Shown here in pieces: positions 51,655 through 62,264 of a stretch of DNA of 64,000 nt (positions are counted from its first letter, which is position 1; each line of letters starts with the position of its first letter). The translations under genes and the position numbers were made by a program. This stretch comes from Liquidambar formosana. Its lineage: Eukaryota > Streptophyta > Magnoliopsida > Saxifragales > Altingiaceae. The notes below the pieces were generated by a model. That model was not told the DNA's origin. It ran no database searches and was given only the letters and a program-made list of their open reading frames with translations. Location: contig CM077823.1 of assembly GCA_039720395.1 (NCBI GenBank), forward strand, positions 13,162,107-13,226,106, written 5' to 3'.

Positions 51655-52462
51655 TGTTAGAAAATGTGTGATTTTCTTTAAAGCTTTCAAACTTCGGACC
51701 ACATATGTGTGCGCACTTACATAGCCCACCTCAACCCAGACCGGTCGGCCGTGTTGTGATGTGGTGCATGATGTAGCGCACGCGTGACTTAATGGCCTAT
51801 TATATGAGTTTATTTCATTTAACCGTTGGACCTTAATTTCTATGATTTATGGGTGTCCGTTACTAGCCGTTCGACTTTTATTTCATATTATTAATTGGGT
51901 TGTTATAAGAATCATTATGATATTTATTTTGGGTCTTTATTAGCCCAAACCAATTTCAGCATTTTACTATTATAAATAGTGGGCTTCTCTACATGAACAA
52001 GAAGGGATTTTACATTATCTTTTCAATCCTTTTCCACTATATTTCTCTAAAGTTTTATTGAGTTATTTTATATATTGTATTTACGGACAACTAATCGTGG
52101 ACGGGTTCATCATACTCTTTTTGTGGACGTACCCATAGAAGAGGGAGCTGCGAGCTTTGGGGTTGTATCTTAGAGGTTCTATTGTCCGTCAGCACCTGTA
52201 TGTAGGGAGGCGATAGTTCCTTTAGGACAACGTGATCTCACGTGCCTTCCCACAGGCCAGCTCTTCTTACTCTATTTTATTTTAATTAAATATATTTCTT
52301 GTATTAATTTTTGTTAATTCAAATTGTGAATATTATTTTATTTATCCATGTTCAATTTCATTGTAATTATGATTTTTAATTTGTGTTGTAAATTATATTC
52401 ATGTTTAATTTTTAATACATATTTTGTGACAAATTTCACAAAATCCACGAATATCCCCAACA
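51655..52462 (+). repeat. Right LTR of the 5.5-kb element
   Basis: TGTTAG...CCCCAACA, followed by TTTTT (52463-52467) matching 46977-46981. Confidence 0.87.
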
Positions 52463-53205
52463 TTTTTCAACACTGAATCTTTTTGCTACTGTTTGAATTT
52501 ATGAATGCATATTATATTGCACATAGTAACCGGATTTTGATTTCGAGTGGGAATCGAATTAACCCTTTGAATTCGAGAGCACATTGAATCTAGTTCCCAT
52601 GAATTTTGGGGTGAGACAGCCTATTTCTAAAGAGTATATTTTCCTACTAGGAACATGAAATTACAAAAAAAGAGCAATTATAAAAAAATAAAAATAAAAA
52701 ACAAAAATTCTAAATCAATTCACTGAAAATTAGTGAATAAGACAATTCTAAAGGGAAGGGACTTGGAAGTCATTTGAGTGACTAAAAACAATATTTGTCG
52801 TAAAGGGAAGGGACTCAAACATCATCTGAGTGACTAAAAACAATATTTGTCATAAAGGGAAGTCTTCTAAAAGTTCCAAACAACTGGTTTTGAGGCCCCA
52901 AAAACTAGTCCAATTGACCTTAATCCATTGACCCCAGCGTGGTGCTCGACTTTCCTTTGATATGCTGTCCATTTTGTAATTCTCCGTGATTAAAAGTGAT
53001 GGTTGTATGAACTTTTACGCTAATCCTCTTGGGGTCAGGCGATTTGCAATGAGTCAGGTTTATCTTTACCTTAATTGAAGAAGCGGAGTGGGCATTGACC
53101 TTAACCGTATTTAAAAAGATTAATCAAGTTAAAGGTCTAAATACTCCGATTAACAAAAAATTAAAAGAAAAAATCTTTACCAAAAATTCAAAAACATAAA
53201 AATAA
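52463..53205. other. SRLK upstream block (paralogue of 21216-22040)
   Basis: Continues the duplication interrupted at 46981. It includes the CCAGCGTGGTGC core (about 52935). A short internal duplication of about 60 bp (AAGGGAAGGGACT...) is at 52752-52860. No gene. Confidence 0.7.
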
Positions 53206-54615
53206 GGGTAAAATGCAAAAAAAAACCCCTTCCTATTATTACCCATTTTGTAGGATACCCCCCTCTAATAAAAATCCCATCAAAAAACCCCTCATATTGT
53301 GTAGGGTTGACAAAAACCCCCGTCTATCTAGTTGCCATTAGGGCAACTAACGGAAATTAATCACGTGACTGGCACGTGATATAATTAACATCATTTTATG
53401 ACTAAAATACCCTTTGACTAAAGCAAATAGTTGACCTAATTTGATCTCACCCTCTCTCTTCTTCTCCTCCCTCACGTGCCTCTCACGTGATAGTGCTCTG
53501 TCACCATCGCCGCTCTTGCTACTGCCGCCGTTGTGCTTCTACCTGAGAAAAGGAACGAAGATGGGGAAAGGGCAAACCCCACATTGATGGCGTGATAGAA
53601 GAAGCCATAAACCACCGTTAATTGTGCTCACCACTCCCACCGCAGATGCCGATCTGCCCTTCCCCAAGCTGAAGTCTCTGCTCTTCCCGTTAATGGTGAA
53701 GGCTTTGTCGAGGGGTTTTGGTTATGGCCTCCAATGGGCATCGTCGAAAATTGTCGCCGACTGAGAACGATATGCTCTTCCCCAAGCAAGGGATCGATGG
53801 TGATGGTTGCAGGTGAGTTCTTTTTTCCCTTTTTTTTTTTCTCCACCGTCTTTCTCTCCCTCCCCTCCTTCCCTGCTCAATCTGCCCTCTCTCCCATGAT
53901 CAACCACAGCGGGTTTGGGGGATATTTTTTTTCTCAACTAGCATCGGCGATGGCTATTTTGATCAACCACATCGGCACCACCTCTTGCCATCACTGCCAC
54001 TGTAATTTCGTCGCTACCACTGTCAGATCCGGCGGAAGGTTGCCGAATGGAGAAGGACCAGCAAGACAAGGTGTGGTGTGGTGTGGCGAATGGAGTTTTT
54101 GGAGAGAAACGAAAAAAAAAAAAAAAAAATGGATTTGCTGGTTTGATTGGGAGCTTGTCCTCGGAAAAGTGGAGCTTCTCTATCTCGATCCATCGCTGAT
54201 TTGATTGGGAATAGAGGGTATGGACCCTTCGCTGGATTTGATGCTCGTTGCCAGAAAATATGGAGTGCGTCCGGTGATGAAATCGTGCCAGCGGTAATGG
54301 TAAGAAGGGAAGGCTGTGGGTTATGGTTGTGATTGGTGTGCACAGTGGATAGGAAAGGAACGGTCGTCGAAAAATCTCCATTGCCGGCAACTTTTCTTTC
54401 ATTTTTTCATTTTTTCTATATTTTTAAAAAACCATTTAAAAATATCAAAAACTAATCTTTTAATATTTTTCCGTACAAGAGTAAAATGGTCTTTCAACCT
54501 CGTCGTTAACAGCGTTGCCCCCTGGAACAATATGAGGGGTTTGTTGCATGGTTTTTTTTAGAGGGGGGTATCTTGCAAAATGGGTAATAATAGAGGGTTT
54601 TTTTGCATTTTACCC
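53206..54615. mobile_element. Mutator-like element, 1410 bp, possible Pack-MULE
   Basis: Perfect 9-bp target duplicates TAAAAATAA at 53197-53205 and 54616-54624. The unoccupied paralogue is at about 22030-22045. Long inverted ends (over 70 bp) start GGGTAAAATGC. The interior (53450-54400) is GC-richer than its surroundings and has overlapping open frames on both strands, none recognised. No transposase. Internal host-gene capture is possible but unproved. Confidence 0.85.
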
Positions 54616-54624
54616 TAAAAATAA

Positions 54625-54739
54625 ACAAGGAACTTCTACCCTAAAATAAGGGTCTGCGTACGCTCCACTCCAACTTCTGACCCACCACATGTTGGGGAAA
54701 AATTTGTGGCCCAAATGCACACCATTTTCTTTCTTTCTT
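54625..54739. other. SRLK upstream block (paralogue of 22040-22130)
   Basis: Ends where the AGCATCT element begins. Confidence 0.6.
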
Positions 54740-55571
54740 AGAGCATCTCTAGCCCTTACCCTTTTTTTTACTCAAATTTGATTAAAAAAAAAAAAAGGTA
54801 TTCCCCATGTTTGGTATGGAGCTCTCCAACCCTATACTTAAATTTTGACTCAAATCTTCTTTAAAAATTCCTGACACATTGCATCCCTTCACTATCCACT
54901 CTCTCTCTCATCTCTTTCTCTCCAGTTGCAGCAGCCAGCGGCTTCACTCTCCTCTCTCTCTCTCTCTCTCTCTCTTATCTCTCTCTCCCATCTCTCTCCA
55001 TTTTACAGTTCTCTACCAATAGTTTCCTTTCTCCTGATCTCTCAGTCTCTCTCATCTTTCACCCTCATCACTCTCTCTCATCTCCCTCTCACTCACTCTT
55101 TTCTCTTGTTTACAAACCCTTGAATTTCAAATTGTAGAAATTTTGATCTCTCTTTTTCTCTCCCTTTCTCTTGCTCGATTTCTCGCATACTCTCAATTTC
55201 TCTTGCTCGATTTTTTATCCCACTCTTTCTCTTCTCTTCTCTCCATTTTCAGAACTCACTCTCCAAACCCTAGAAATTTGTTCCCATAGAAAGCAAATCC
55301 AAGAACCATAATCAGAGCCAGGAGAACTAAGAGAACCAAAACCCTAGAAATCCATTCTTGTTCGTGGCTGCGTACCTAAGTAGCTTCTCCTTCTCCAACC
55401 AAAATTGCACCATTATCACTGGCGAACTCAACAAGCTCTGACAACTTGAAGACAAATAGGGAAAGAGAAAAGAAGGAGAAATGATCATTTTCCATCCAAG
55501 AATGCCAAATGTGAGATTGTAAACAGGCGCTAAGAGAATGACTGGGTTGGAAAACTCAGGTCAGATGCTTT
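54740..55571. mobile_element. Putative DNA element with AGCATCT ends and 5'-leader-like interior
   Basis: It starts AGCATCTCTAGCCC and ends with the inverse of AGCATCTGACC. It interrupts the SRLK-block homology (22130 continues TCTTTTGATT). The interior has (CT)n (54950-54975), pyrimidine-rich DNA and several AAACCCTAG-type telo-boxes (about 55266 and 55340), like the 5' leader of a plant housekeeping gene. The target duplication is unclear. Confidence 0.5.
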
Positions 55572-56255
55572 GGCAGCGACTAGACTAAGATTCGTATGGT
55601 GTTCTTTAGCTTATGCCTCATCTTTATGAGTTAACGCCATAGCATACATTTCATACTGTATGTGCTTTATATCAACTAATAGTAGGAGTGATGAATGGAT
55701 CCCTGCTTCATCACTGTATGAGCCACATGGATCACTATAATCCAACTTTGTGCCCTTTTTGACCTAAGACTATGTCATGAAGAGGATGCTTCATGACGTT
55801 ACTTTAGCATGTTTCCCAAAGGCCAGGAAACAATTCGGTTTTATGGGTGCAAAGAAATTTTTTTTTCCAAAATCTATCGTTTAAGTAGATTTTTTGATCA
55901 TTTAACGTCTCGGTTTAATTTTTAGCCAAAAAGTCCACTTAAACGAAAGGTTTTGGAAAAACTTTCTTCTACAAGTTGTTCAAAATGATGTTTTCTAATG
56001 GATTTCATAGTCAATTTTCTTAAACACCTTTTGTATTTTTCTAAAACCTCAAGAAATTAAAATAAGTGGGATGTGCAAACAAATTTTATGTTGGTGCTAA
56101 GAAAAAAAAAGGGTATGAAAGGTCCCATTTTAAGAGTTTGCCTAGGGCCCCAAAAAACTCAGAACCGGTCCTACTCCTATGGTTGTATGTTCTTCTTGTG
56201 AGGTTGCACGCTCCATTTCCTATATGAGGAAATGAGTATTGGGAGGTTGAGAGAT
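55572..56255. other. Unassigned spacer with M1 MITE remnant
   Basis: 55846-56060 holds inner parts of an M1 MITE (CCAAAATCTATCGTTTAAG and CTTAAACGAAAGGTTTTGG). The stretch that follows ends in CTAGGGCCCCAAAAAACTC, like a hAT terminus. The rest is unrecognised. A purine-rich run (56236-56255) abuts the next LTR. Confidence 0.55.
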
Positions 56256-56785
56256 TGTTAGAAATAACTCACCCTACATGGGTGAGTGGGAGAAGTTAAT
56301 ATTTGGGTCGGTGGGTCACGACCCGAACCATTAGTCCGCCCACGTATGGGTGCTGGACCTTGGTGGCCAAGTCTCCTATCTAGTGAGGGTTTCCTAATTG
56401 TACATTGAAACTAAGTCCTATTAGGGTTGGACTTAATAGGAGTACATAAGGGAAGTCTCTCTACGTGATTGAGACTCTTCCATCATTATTGCCTCCAGCA
56501 AAATTTCTACCCCTCTCTCTAGTTCTCTCTCTTTAGGATCACCACAGCCTAGTGGACTTGTAGTGTGGATACATAGAGAGAACTCTAGTAGCAATCCCTT
56601 TGACATTCACAACGTTGAAGAGCATACACGGAAGTCAATTTCGTGGTGGAGGCATGACGGTTCGTGCAGTGGCTACGTGGGCTCGTAACAACAAACGACA
56701 AGCGATTCTCAAGTCTTTTCCGTAACAAGGTATGTCCTTGGATCCGAATTTGTATGCTATATGCGATAGTTATAGCTTATTTACA
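56256..56785 (+). mobile_element. LTR (530 bp) of a copia-type element, followed by a primer site
   Basis: It starts TGTTAGAAATAA and ends TTTACA. TTGGTATCAAGCC follows at 56786-56798, close to the initiator tRNA-Met primer-binding site used by copia elements. A purine-rich tract lies just before it. No gag-pol follows; an RLP gene fragment begins about 40 bp later. Confidence 0.72.
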
Positions 56786-56798
56786 TTGGTATCAAGCC
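56786..56798 (+). other. tRNA-Met-like primer-binding site
   Basis: TTGGTATCAAGCC differs from the usual TGGTATCAGAGC by small changes. Confidence 0.6.
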
Positions 56799-56828
56799 AT
56801 ATGTTTGTTGGTTTGCCTTATAGTGCAG

Positions 56829-57380
56829 CATCCTTCTAGGACAGAGACACATCTCCAGAAATATTGTTACATTCGTAGTCCGCATCCTGAGATGAACTAA
56901 ATGGCCAATTGAGTTGAGGATGTTCCCAGATAAATTGTCTTTTGTTAAATTTAGAATGACCAATTTTTTCCCATATGCCTAACAGTCCGAAAGCGAAGCA
57001 AAGAAATGATTTAGAGACAAGTCGACATAACTTAGAGAAATATTTATTTATTTACATCCATCATTTCACATTGGGAAGAAAAGAGGTCTGGAAATGATTT
57101 TCTGGCCGAAACAGTGTCCTCATGTTTAGGGGGAAATGTGGCAGGGGACCCCTAAATTTGTTCCAACTTAAATCTATTATCTAAGTTTTGATGAGAAATT
57201 TGACACTTTCCCTCTGAGCTTATTGTGTGAAAGATCCATAAACTGGATCCTTGAAGAGAGATTTCAGAACGAAATGGGCACAGTATCTGAAAATCCCAGC
57301 TTCAGAGATAACAAATATCAATAATAGACAAAAAAATTATTCTGTGTTTGAAGCCACTTTGGAAATCGTGGCCCTATTTA
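56829..57380 (-). pseudogene. RLP-E: fragment of an EIX2-like leucine-rich-repeat receptor protein
   Basis: Matches the central LRR part of RLP-D (62500-63030). The minus strand gives LRR pieces such as VILNLTKDNLSGNI. Both ends are cut, and frames are broken. The left end is close to the copia-type LTR. Confidence 0.75.
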
Positions 57381-58973
57381 TTTATTTATTTTATTTTTTT
57401 ATATATTTTGGATAAGCAAGACTTAGATTAAGAAAGCAACATCCAGCCAGCAAAGATCTTGAATCAAGAGCCCACATAATAAGCTCACACACTCAACATA
57501 TAAATGAAGAAGCCCACATCCAAATTAAAGTCGCTCAGAAAACCAAAGGCGTGATCTGAATTGAATGTCATCTGAAACCAACATCGAATATTATGTGTGA
57601 CATTACACATCTATAAATTCAAATATTTAATAAAAACACTAAATATCAAAACTTCTAATATCAAAGTTTGGAGTCAAATATAATTCCAAATACCATTTTA
57701 CAACCATTTAAATAAAATAGAAGTTCTTACTGAAAACTTCTTAACATAATGGTCTAGATTTGACTAAATTACTCGATATAAATTCCAAGAGTTCTATGAA
57801 TGCCGTCTCACTCGTCCGCCTTCTTTTCTGAAATAGATTTATGTAGGGTAAGATCACAGCCCATTGAATTAAAAATTTACTATCTGTAAAATGTGGAATT
57901 ATATCTTATGACATCAATTCAAAGTTCGGCAGTTCAAAATTTTGCATAATGCAAATATAATATTAAGCTACAATAATCCCATTATGAATACAAGAACAAT
58001 ATGCACAATTAATTGGTTATATAAGCAATTAGGCATACATGGAAATATCATTTATGCTATTCAATAGGTGGATAATCTCGGCTAGGAAGGTCTAATATTC
58101 TTAATAGATGTACTAACCTAGCACATATTCGTGGCAACTCCCCGATAAATGGTTATCACAATATTTATACATGTCAATATAGACTTTGTGACATGAATCA
58201 ATCTAGTTGAGTTGATGCAAAACCAAAACCAAACCTGGATCTCAATTGATAGAAATTATCCTTACTCCTAATTCCCGTACTATCAACAAATGGATATCTA
58301 TACTTCTCCAAAAGCTTGAATCTAAGATTACTCACTTAAGAAGTGGAAAGAAGAATGCCACTAGAATATCATGTCATCAACTTATATATATAAACTAATT
58401 ATGACGTATGAGTGTTGTACATGGGACACTTTTAGCTTTCGTAGCACTCTTTGAAAATGCAATATGAGCACTTCATTTTTTATCATTTGGTGGTTGGATT
58501 TGGATTTGGATTTATTTATTATTATTATTTTCTTTCTTTTGGTGGCCTCATACAAGACTTATGACATTAGGTGGAGTGGGAAGGTGGGTTGTGTGGGTGT
58601 GTAGTAAAAGGCCTCTAAAACTACATTGTTTGAGGGTAAGATCTTAAAAAAAAAAAATAATAACATAGATTTTTATCATATATGTCGTAAGTGAGTAAGT
58701 TTTCAATGTAATTATGATACAACCACGTGGTATCACGAGTCAATAAGAGTAGAGTAAAGTGGGAATATCGGTTCAAAAAGTGGAGGACATTCCCACTTTA
58801 CTCCAATCCCATTGATTCGTGATATCACATCAACTTTATTAAAATTACACAATAGTTTTTCTCTGCAGTGTAATGTTGTGGGAAGCAGTGTAGGATAGTT
58901 AGGAAAGCAAAACTGATTTAGGTTCATTAATTTGAACGTAAAGATAGTTACTTTGAACAATTTCACTGACCTC
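57381..58973. other. AT-rich spacer downstream of RLP-C
   Basis: No gene supported. It contains a foldback at 58731-58824. Confidence 0.6.
58731..58824. repeat. 94-bp foldback (inverted repeat)
   Basis: Two 36-nt arms (58731-58766 and 58789-58824) pair with a few mismatches around a 22-nt loop. GAGTAAAGTGGGAAT-type and ATTCCCACTTTACTC-type segments pair perfectly. It could be a very small MITE or a microRNA-like precursor. Confidence 0.75.
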
Positions 58974-61739
58974 TTAATTTTTCACTCCAGAAACTTGGTG
59001 GCTCTGAAACTTCCTCTGCACTTTGGTCATGTTAACAGCTACCATCACATAAATCTTGTCATACATGTTGCCCAAGAAACGGTAATAGGCATGCCTCCAA
59101 GAGGGAATAAACAGTAAAGAAGTCCAAAATCCCCAAAACCCTGTCATAAATCCAAGTCCCATACTCATATAGAATGACGGTATCTCAACACCATTGCCGC
59201 CGCCTTCTTTCATGTGGTATCCATCTTGATATGAACACCGATGTGGACCGTCGTTTGATAATTCATCTCCTGAGCAATTATTTGTGAGGCGAGGCCCACA
59301 GAGGTGAGGATTCCCCATGTAGCTTGAATTCTCAAATGTTTCTAACTGAGCGCCACGTGGAATTTCCCCTGATAAGTTGTTATGTGACAAGTTTAACACC
59401 GAGAGAAAAAGGCATATCAGACATGCTGGTCGGAACCGAGCATGAAAGATGATTCCCTGATAAATCAAGAGATTCCAATACATTAAGGGCACCTATCTCT
59501 CGAGGGATGATTCCAGTCAGATGATTATTTGACAGATTCAAGCTTCTCAATCCAACAAGGCTCGTGAGTTCTCTAGGGATCTCTCCCGATAAATTATTAG
59601 ATGAAAGGTCAAGAAGCGTAAAAATTGTAAGAATACGTATAAGCTCGATATCCAATCCCTTTAATGACACCAGTAACTGTTCTTGATAGGTAGTAGAAGG
59701 ATAATAAATGTAAGAGTAGACACTCTCCACTGCAGCCATGGCAGCAAGACCGCTAATGCAGGGTGGAATGGGTCCTGATATATGATTCAAAGAAAGGTCC
59801 AAGATTCTTAGATATTTCAGTTGGCACAGTGGCCCAGGAATATTTCCATCAAACGCATTAGAACGCAAGCGAAGAATCATCAAATTCAGTGGCTTTTCAC
59901 GAACCCATGTTGGTAGTTTTCCAGATAATCTGTTCTCCCCAAGATCAAGGACAAACAAACTTGTTAAATCGTTCAAGGACAAAGGCAGTTCTCCGGAAAG
60001 GCTATTATTGTTCAAACGCAATGTGTAGAGATGATTCAGTTGGCCAATTGAGTCTGGAATTTTCCCAGATAGGTTGTTGTTTGATAAAGCTAGAATGACC
60101 AATTTCTGTCCGTATTTCCAACAGTCGGGAAGCTGTCCTGATAAACGATTACTGGATAAATCCAAATAAAACAGAGAATTTTTTGCAACTAGTATTTCAC
60201 ATAAGTGGGAAACTAGGTCCAGAAAAAGAATTTCAGCCAAAACCAGTGACCTTATGCTGGGGAGAAAATGGGGCAGGGGACCCTGGAAGTAGTTGTTACT
60301 CAAATCTAGTGTCGAAAGATTGAGTTTCAATGACAAATCTGGTACTTTCCCTACTGAGATAGGTTATAGGAAAGATTCACATACTCGATGGTGGAAGAAA
60401 GATTCCAAAACCAGTCAGGCACGGTGCCTGAAATATTAGCATGAGAGATATCAATGGATGAAAAGTTCTTCTGAGTCCCAAGCCACTCAGGAAAGCCTGG
60501 CCCCAAATGGCAAGATTGCAGACCAATAATATCGAGTTGAAAAGCAGGATTCCAACCTGAGCTCATGTTCAAAACTAATGAGTTCCAAGACAAATCTAAT
60601 ACCCGCAAGCTACTGAAGTCCAGCAATTGAGCTTCAGTGATAACCCCCACCAAGGAATTCACAGCGACGTCCAGGACAACTAAGCCTGAAAGTTGTGCAA
60701 GACTTGATTCTAGAGACCCATTCAACTGATTGTGGGAAAGATGCAATTCTCTCAAGGATGAATGCCTTTTAGACCCGTTTCGTTCCTGAATCATTGCCAA
60801 AGTTGTTGGTATCCCACCTTTGAGATTATTCTCCGACAGATCAAGAATACTTAAGAAACCATGTTCCCAAAAGCATCTGGAATTGGACCTCTTAACTGAC
60901 TTCTTTTGAAATTAAGATAAAGAAGACTATGGCTGATATTGAACAACCATTGAGGTATTGCAGACTCAAACTTGTTGATGGAGAGATCAAGGATTTGAAG
61001 AGAAGTGAAATTCACAAGAGGTAGAGAAGGAGGTAGCTCCGTGAAGTTCACAAGAGAATAGACGCAATTCTAGAAGAGAAGGCAGCATATTAACTGCATC
61101 GAGCCAATCCACAGCATTGCTAAGATCCACACCACCCAAATTAAGGACTTTCAAGGAAGAAAGACCATAAAGCCAGTCAAGGTTGTTTACTCGCAAAGAA
61201 AGCCACTCAAACTCAAATCAAGAGATTGTAAGTGTGAGAGATTTCCTAAATGATTAGGAATCACCCCCTTGAAATTGGCCTTAGATAGGTTAAGAAATTT
61301 TAAATTACTGAGATTACCAATGAACTCCGGGATTTGGACTCGTTGGAAATCATTTTGGCTCAAGTCTAGGTGACTCAAATATGGCAAATCAAGCAAGGAT
61401 GGATTTAACTCACCGTAGCAAACTCTCAGAAGGATATGGGCTATGTAAATCAAGGGTGATGACATGACCCGTTGTGTTGTTGCATCTGACTCCTCTCCAT
61501 TTGCAACAATCCTTTTCGGCTGTCCAGGAAGAAAAGTGGTCTGAAGGACTTGTGAAGCCCTGTTTGAATTTGAGAAGAGCTTGCCGCTCATTGTCTTTGC
61601 ACTGAACCTTGGAATTGGCACCACCCAAACCGTATCCTTTGGTTCCCATGCACAGTAACCCCATAAACACAGCTAGAAGTTGAAGAAATCTACTTCCCAT
61701 GATCATCATAAAGACAAGCACAATCAAGATTGGCAGCAC
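58974..61739 (-). pseudogene. RLP-C: EIX2/Cf-like LRR receptor-like protein, six frame changes
   Basis: Coding homology is continuous. Order: signal peptide (start ATG 61739, or ATG 61697 before GSRFLQLLAVFMGLL); LRRNT cap with CCKWRGVRC; a long LRR array with an island; a last LRR; acidic juxtamembrane segment; one transmembrane helix (GFMTGFWGFWTSLLFI); short basic cytoplasmic tail ending at 58974. There is no kinase domain. Frame changes lie near 61420, 61190, 61045, 60865, 60350 and 59395. I see no stop outside those shifts. RLPs of this class sit at the plasma membrane and signal with partner kinases in pattern recognition. It is either a recent pseudogene or a gene with assembly indels. 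Confidence 0.85.
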
Positions 61740-62264
61740 TGAAAGAAAGAAGGATCACAATGCAAGGATTTTTAGGATACGAAGACTCTGGCTGTGAAGT
61801 AATGGACAGGGGAGGTTCACATTGACTAAGAAGACTAGCTAAATCAGTGATCTTTCTTCCAGGTTTCTAAGAAACTTCGATCAGAAAAGGACTTCTTTGA
61901 CTCAATTACTTTAGAAAAGTAGACCAAAATTCCATTTAAATACTGGAAAAGACTCAGCACATGTGGGGAATAAAAAAACATCTATAAACTGGAATAGTAT
62001 AAAATAAGAAAAAAAACAAAAACAAATCGAGGAGGGCCTGCGGGACCCCCTCTGTCCAGTTGGCTCCAACCCTTATTAGCTTTAACAACCATTAACCATT
62101 CCCCAAGCAGAGAAAAATGATTTCAAAATAGGCAAATATAAACCGAAAACAATGATATTAGGAAATTAGATTGAGTGATTTACACATAAAACTTTTTCTC
62201 TGTCAATCTCACCTGTTGATCCCTTGTGTATGCCATATATGAGGATTTTAAGTATAAGAAGGGA
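61740..62264. other. Spacer between RLP-C start and RLP-D fragment
   Basis: Upstream DNA of RLP-C. No ORF. Nothing else recognised. Confidence 0.5.

Larger units (their letters stand above)
46982..52462 (+). mobile_element. Non-autonomous LTR retroelement, 5481 bp, no gag or pol
   Basis: LTRs 46982-47791 and 51655-52462 (about 810 bp, visibly a few percent diverged) end in CCCCAACA and start TGTTAG (CGTTAG in the left copy). The flanks are TTTTT on both sides, and the paralogue at about 21205-21220 is unoccupied. The polypurine tract GTGGGGGA precedes the right LTR, and TATAAATA at 47299-47306 sets plus orientation. The 3.9-kb interior is AT-rich with no recognisable retroviral domain and no good primer site after the left LTR. 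It fits the large non-coding (LARD-like) class or a decayed element. Confidence 0.87.

Noticed and set aside
53734..54402. Overlapping open frames of about 100-156 codons on both strands
   Set aside because: They lie inside a Mutator-like element, contain homopolymer runs and show no recognisable domain or splice context.
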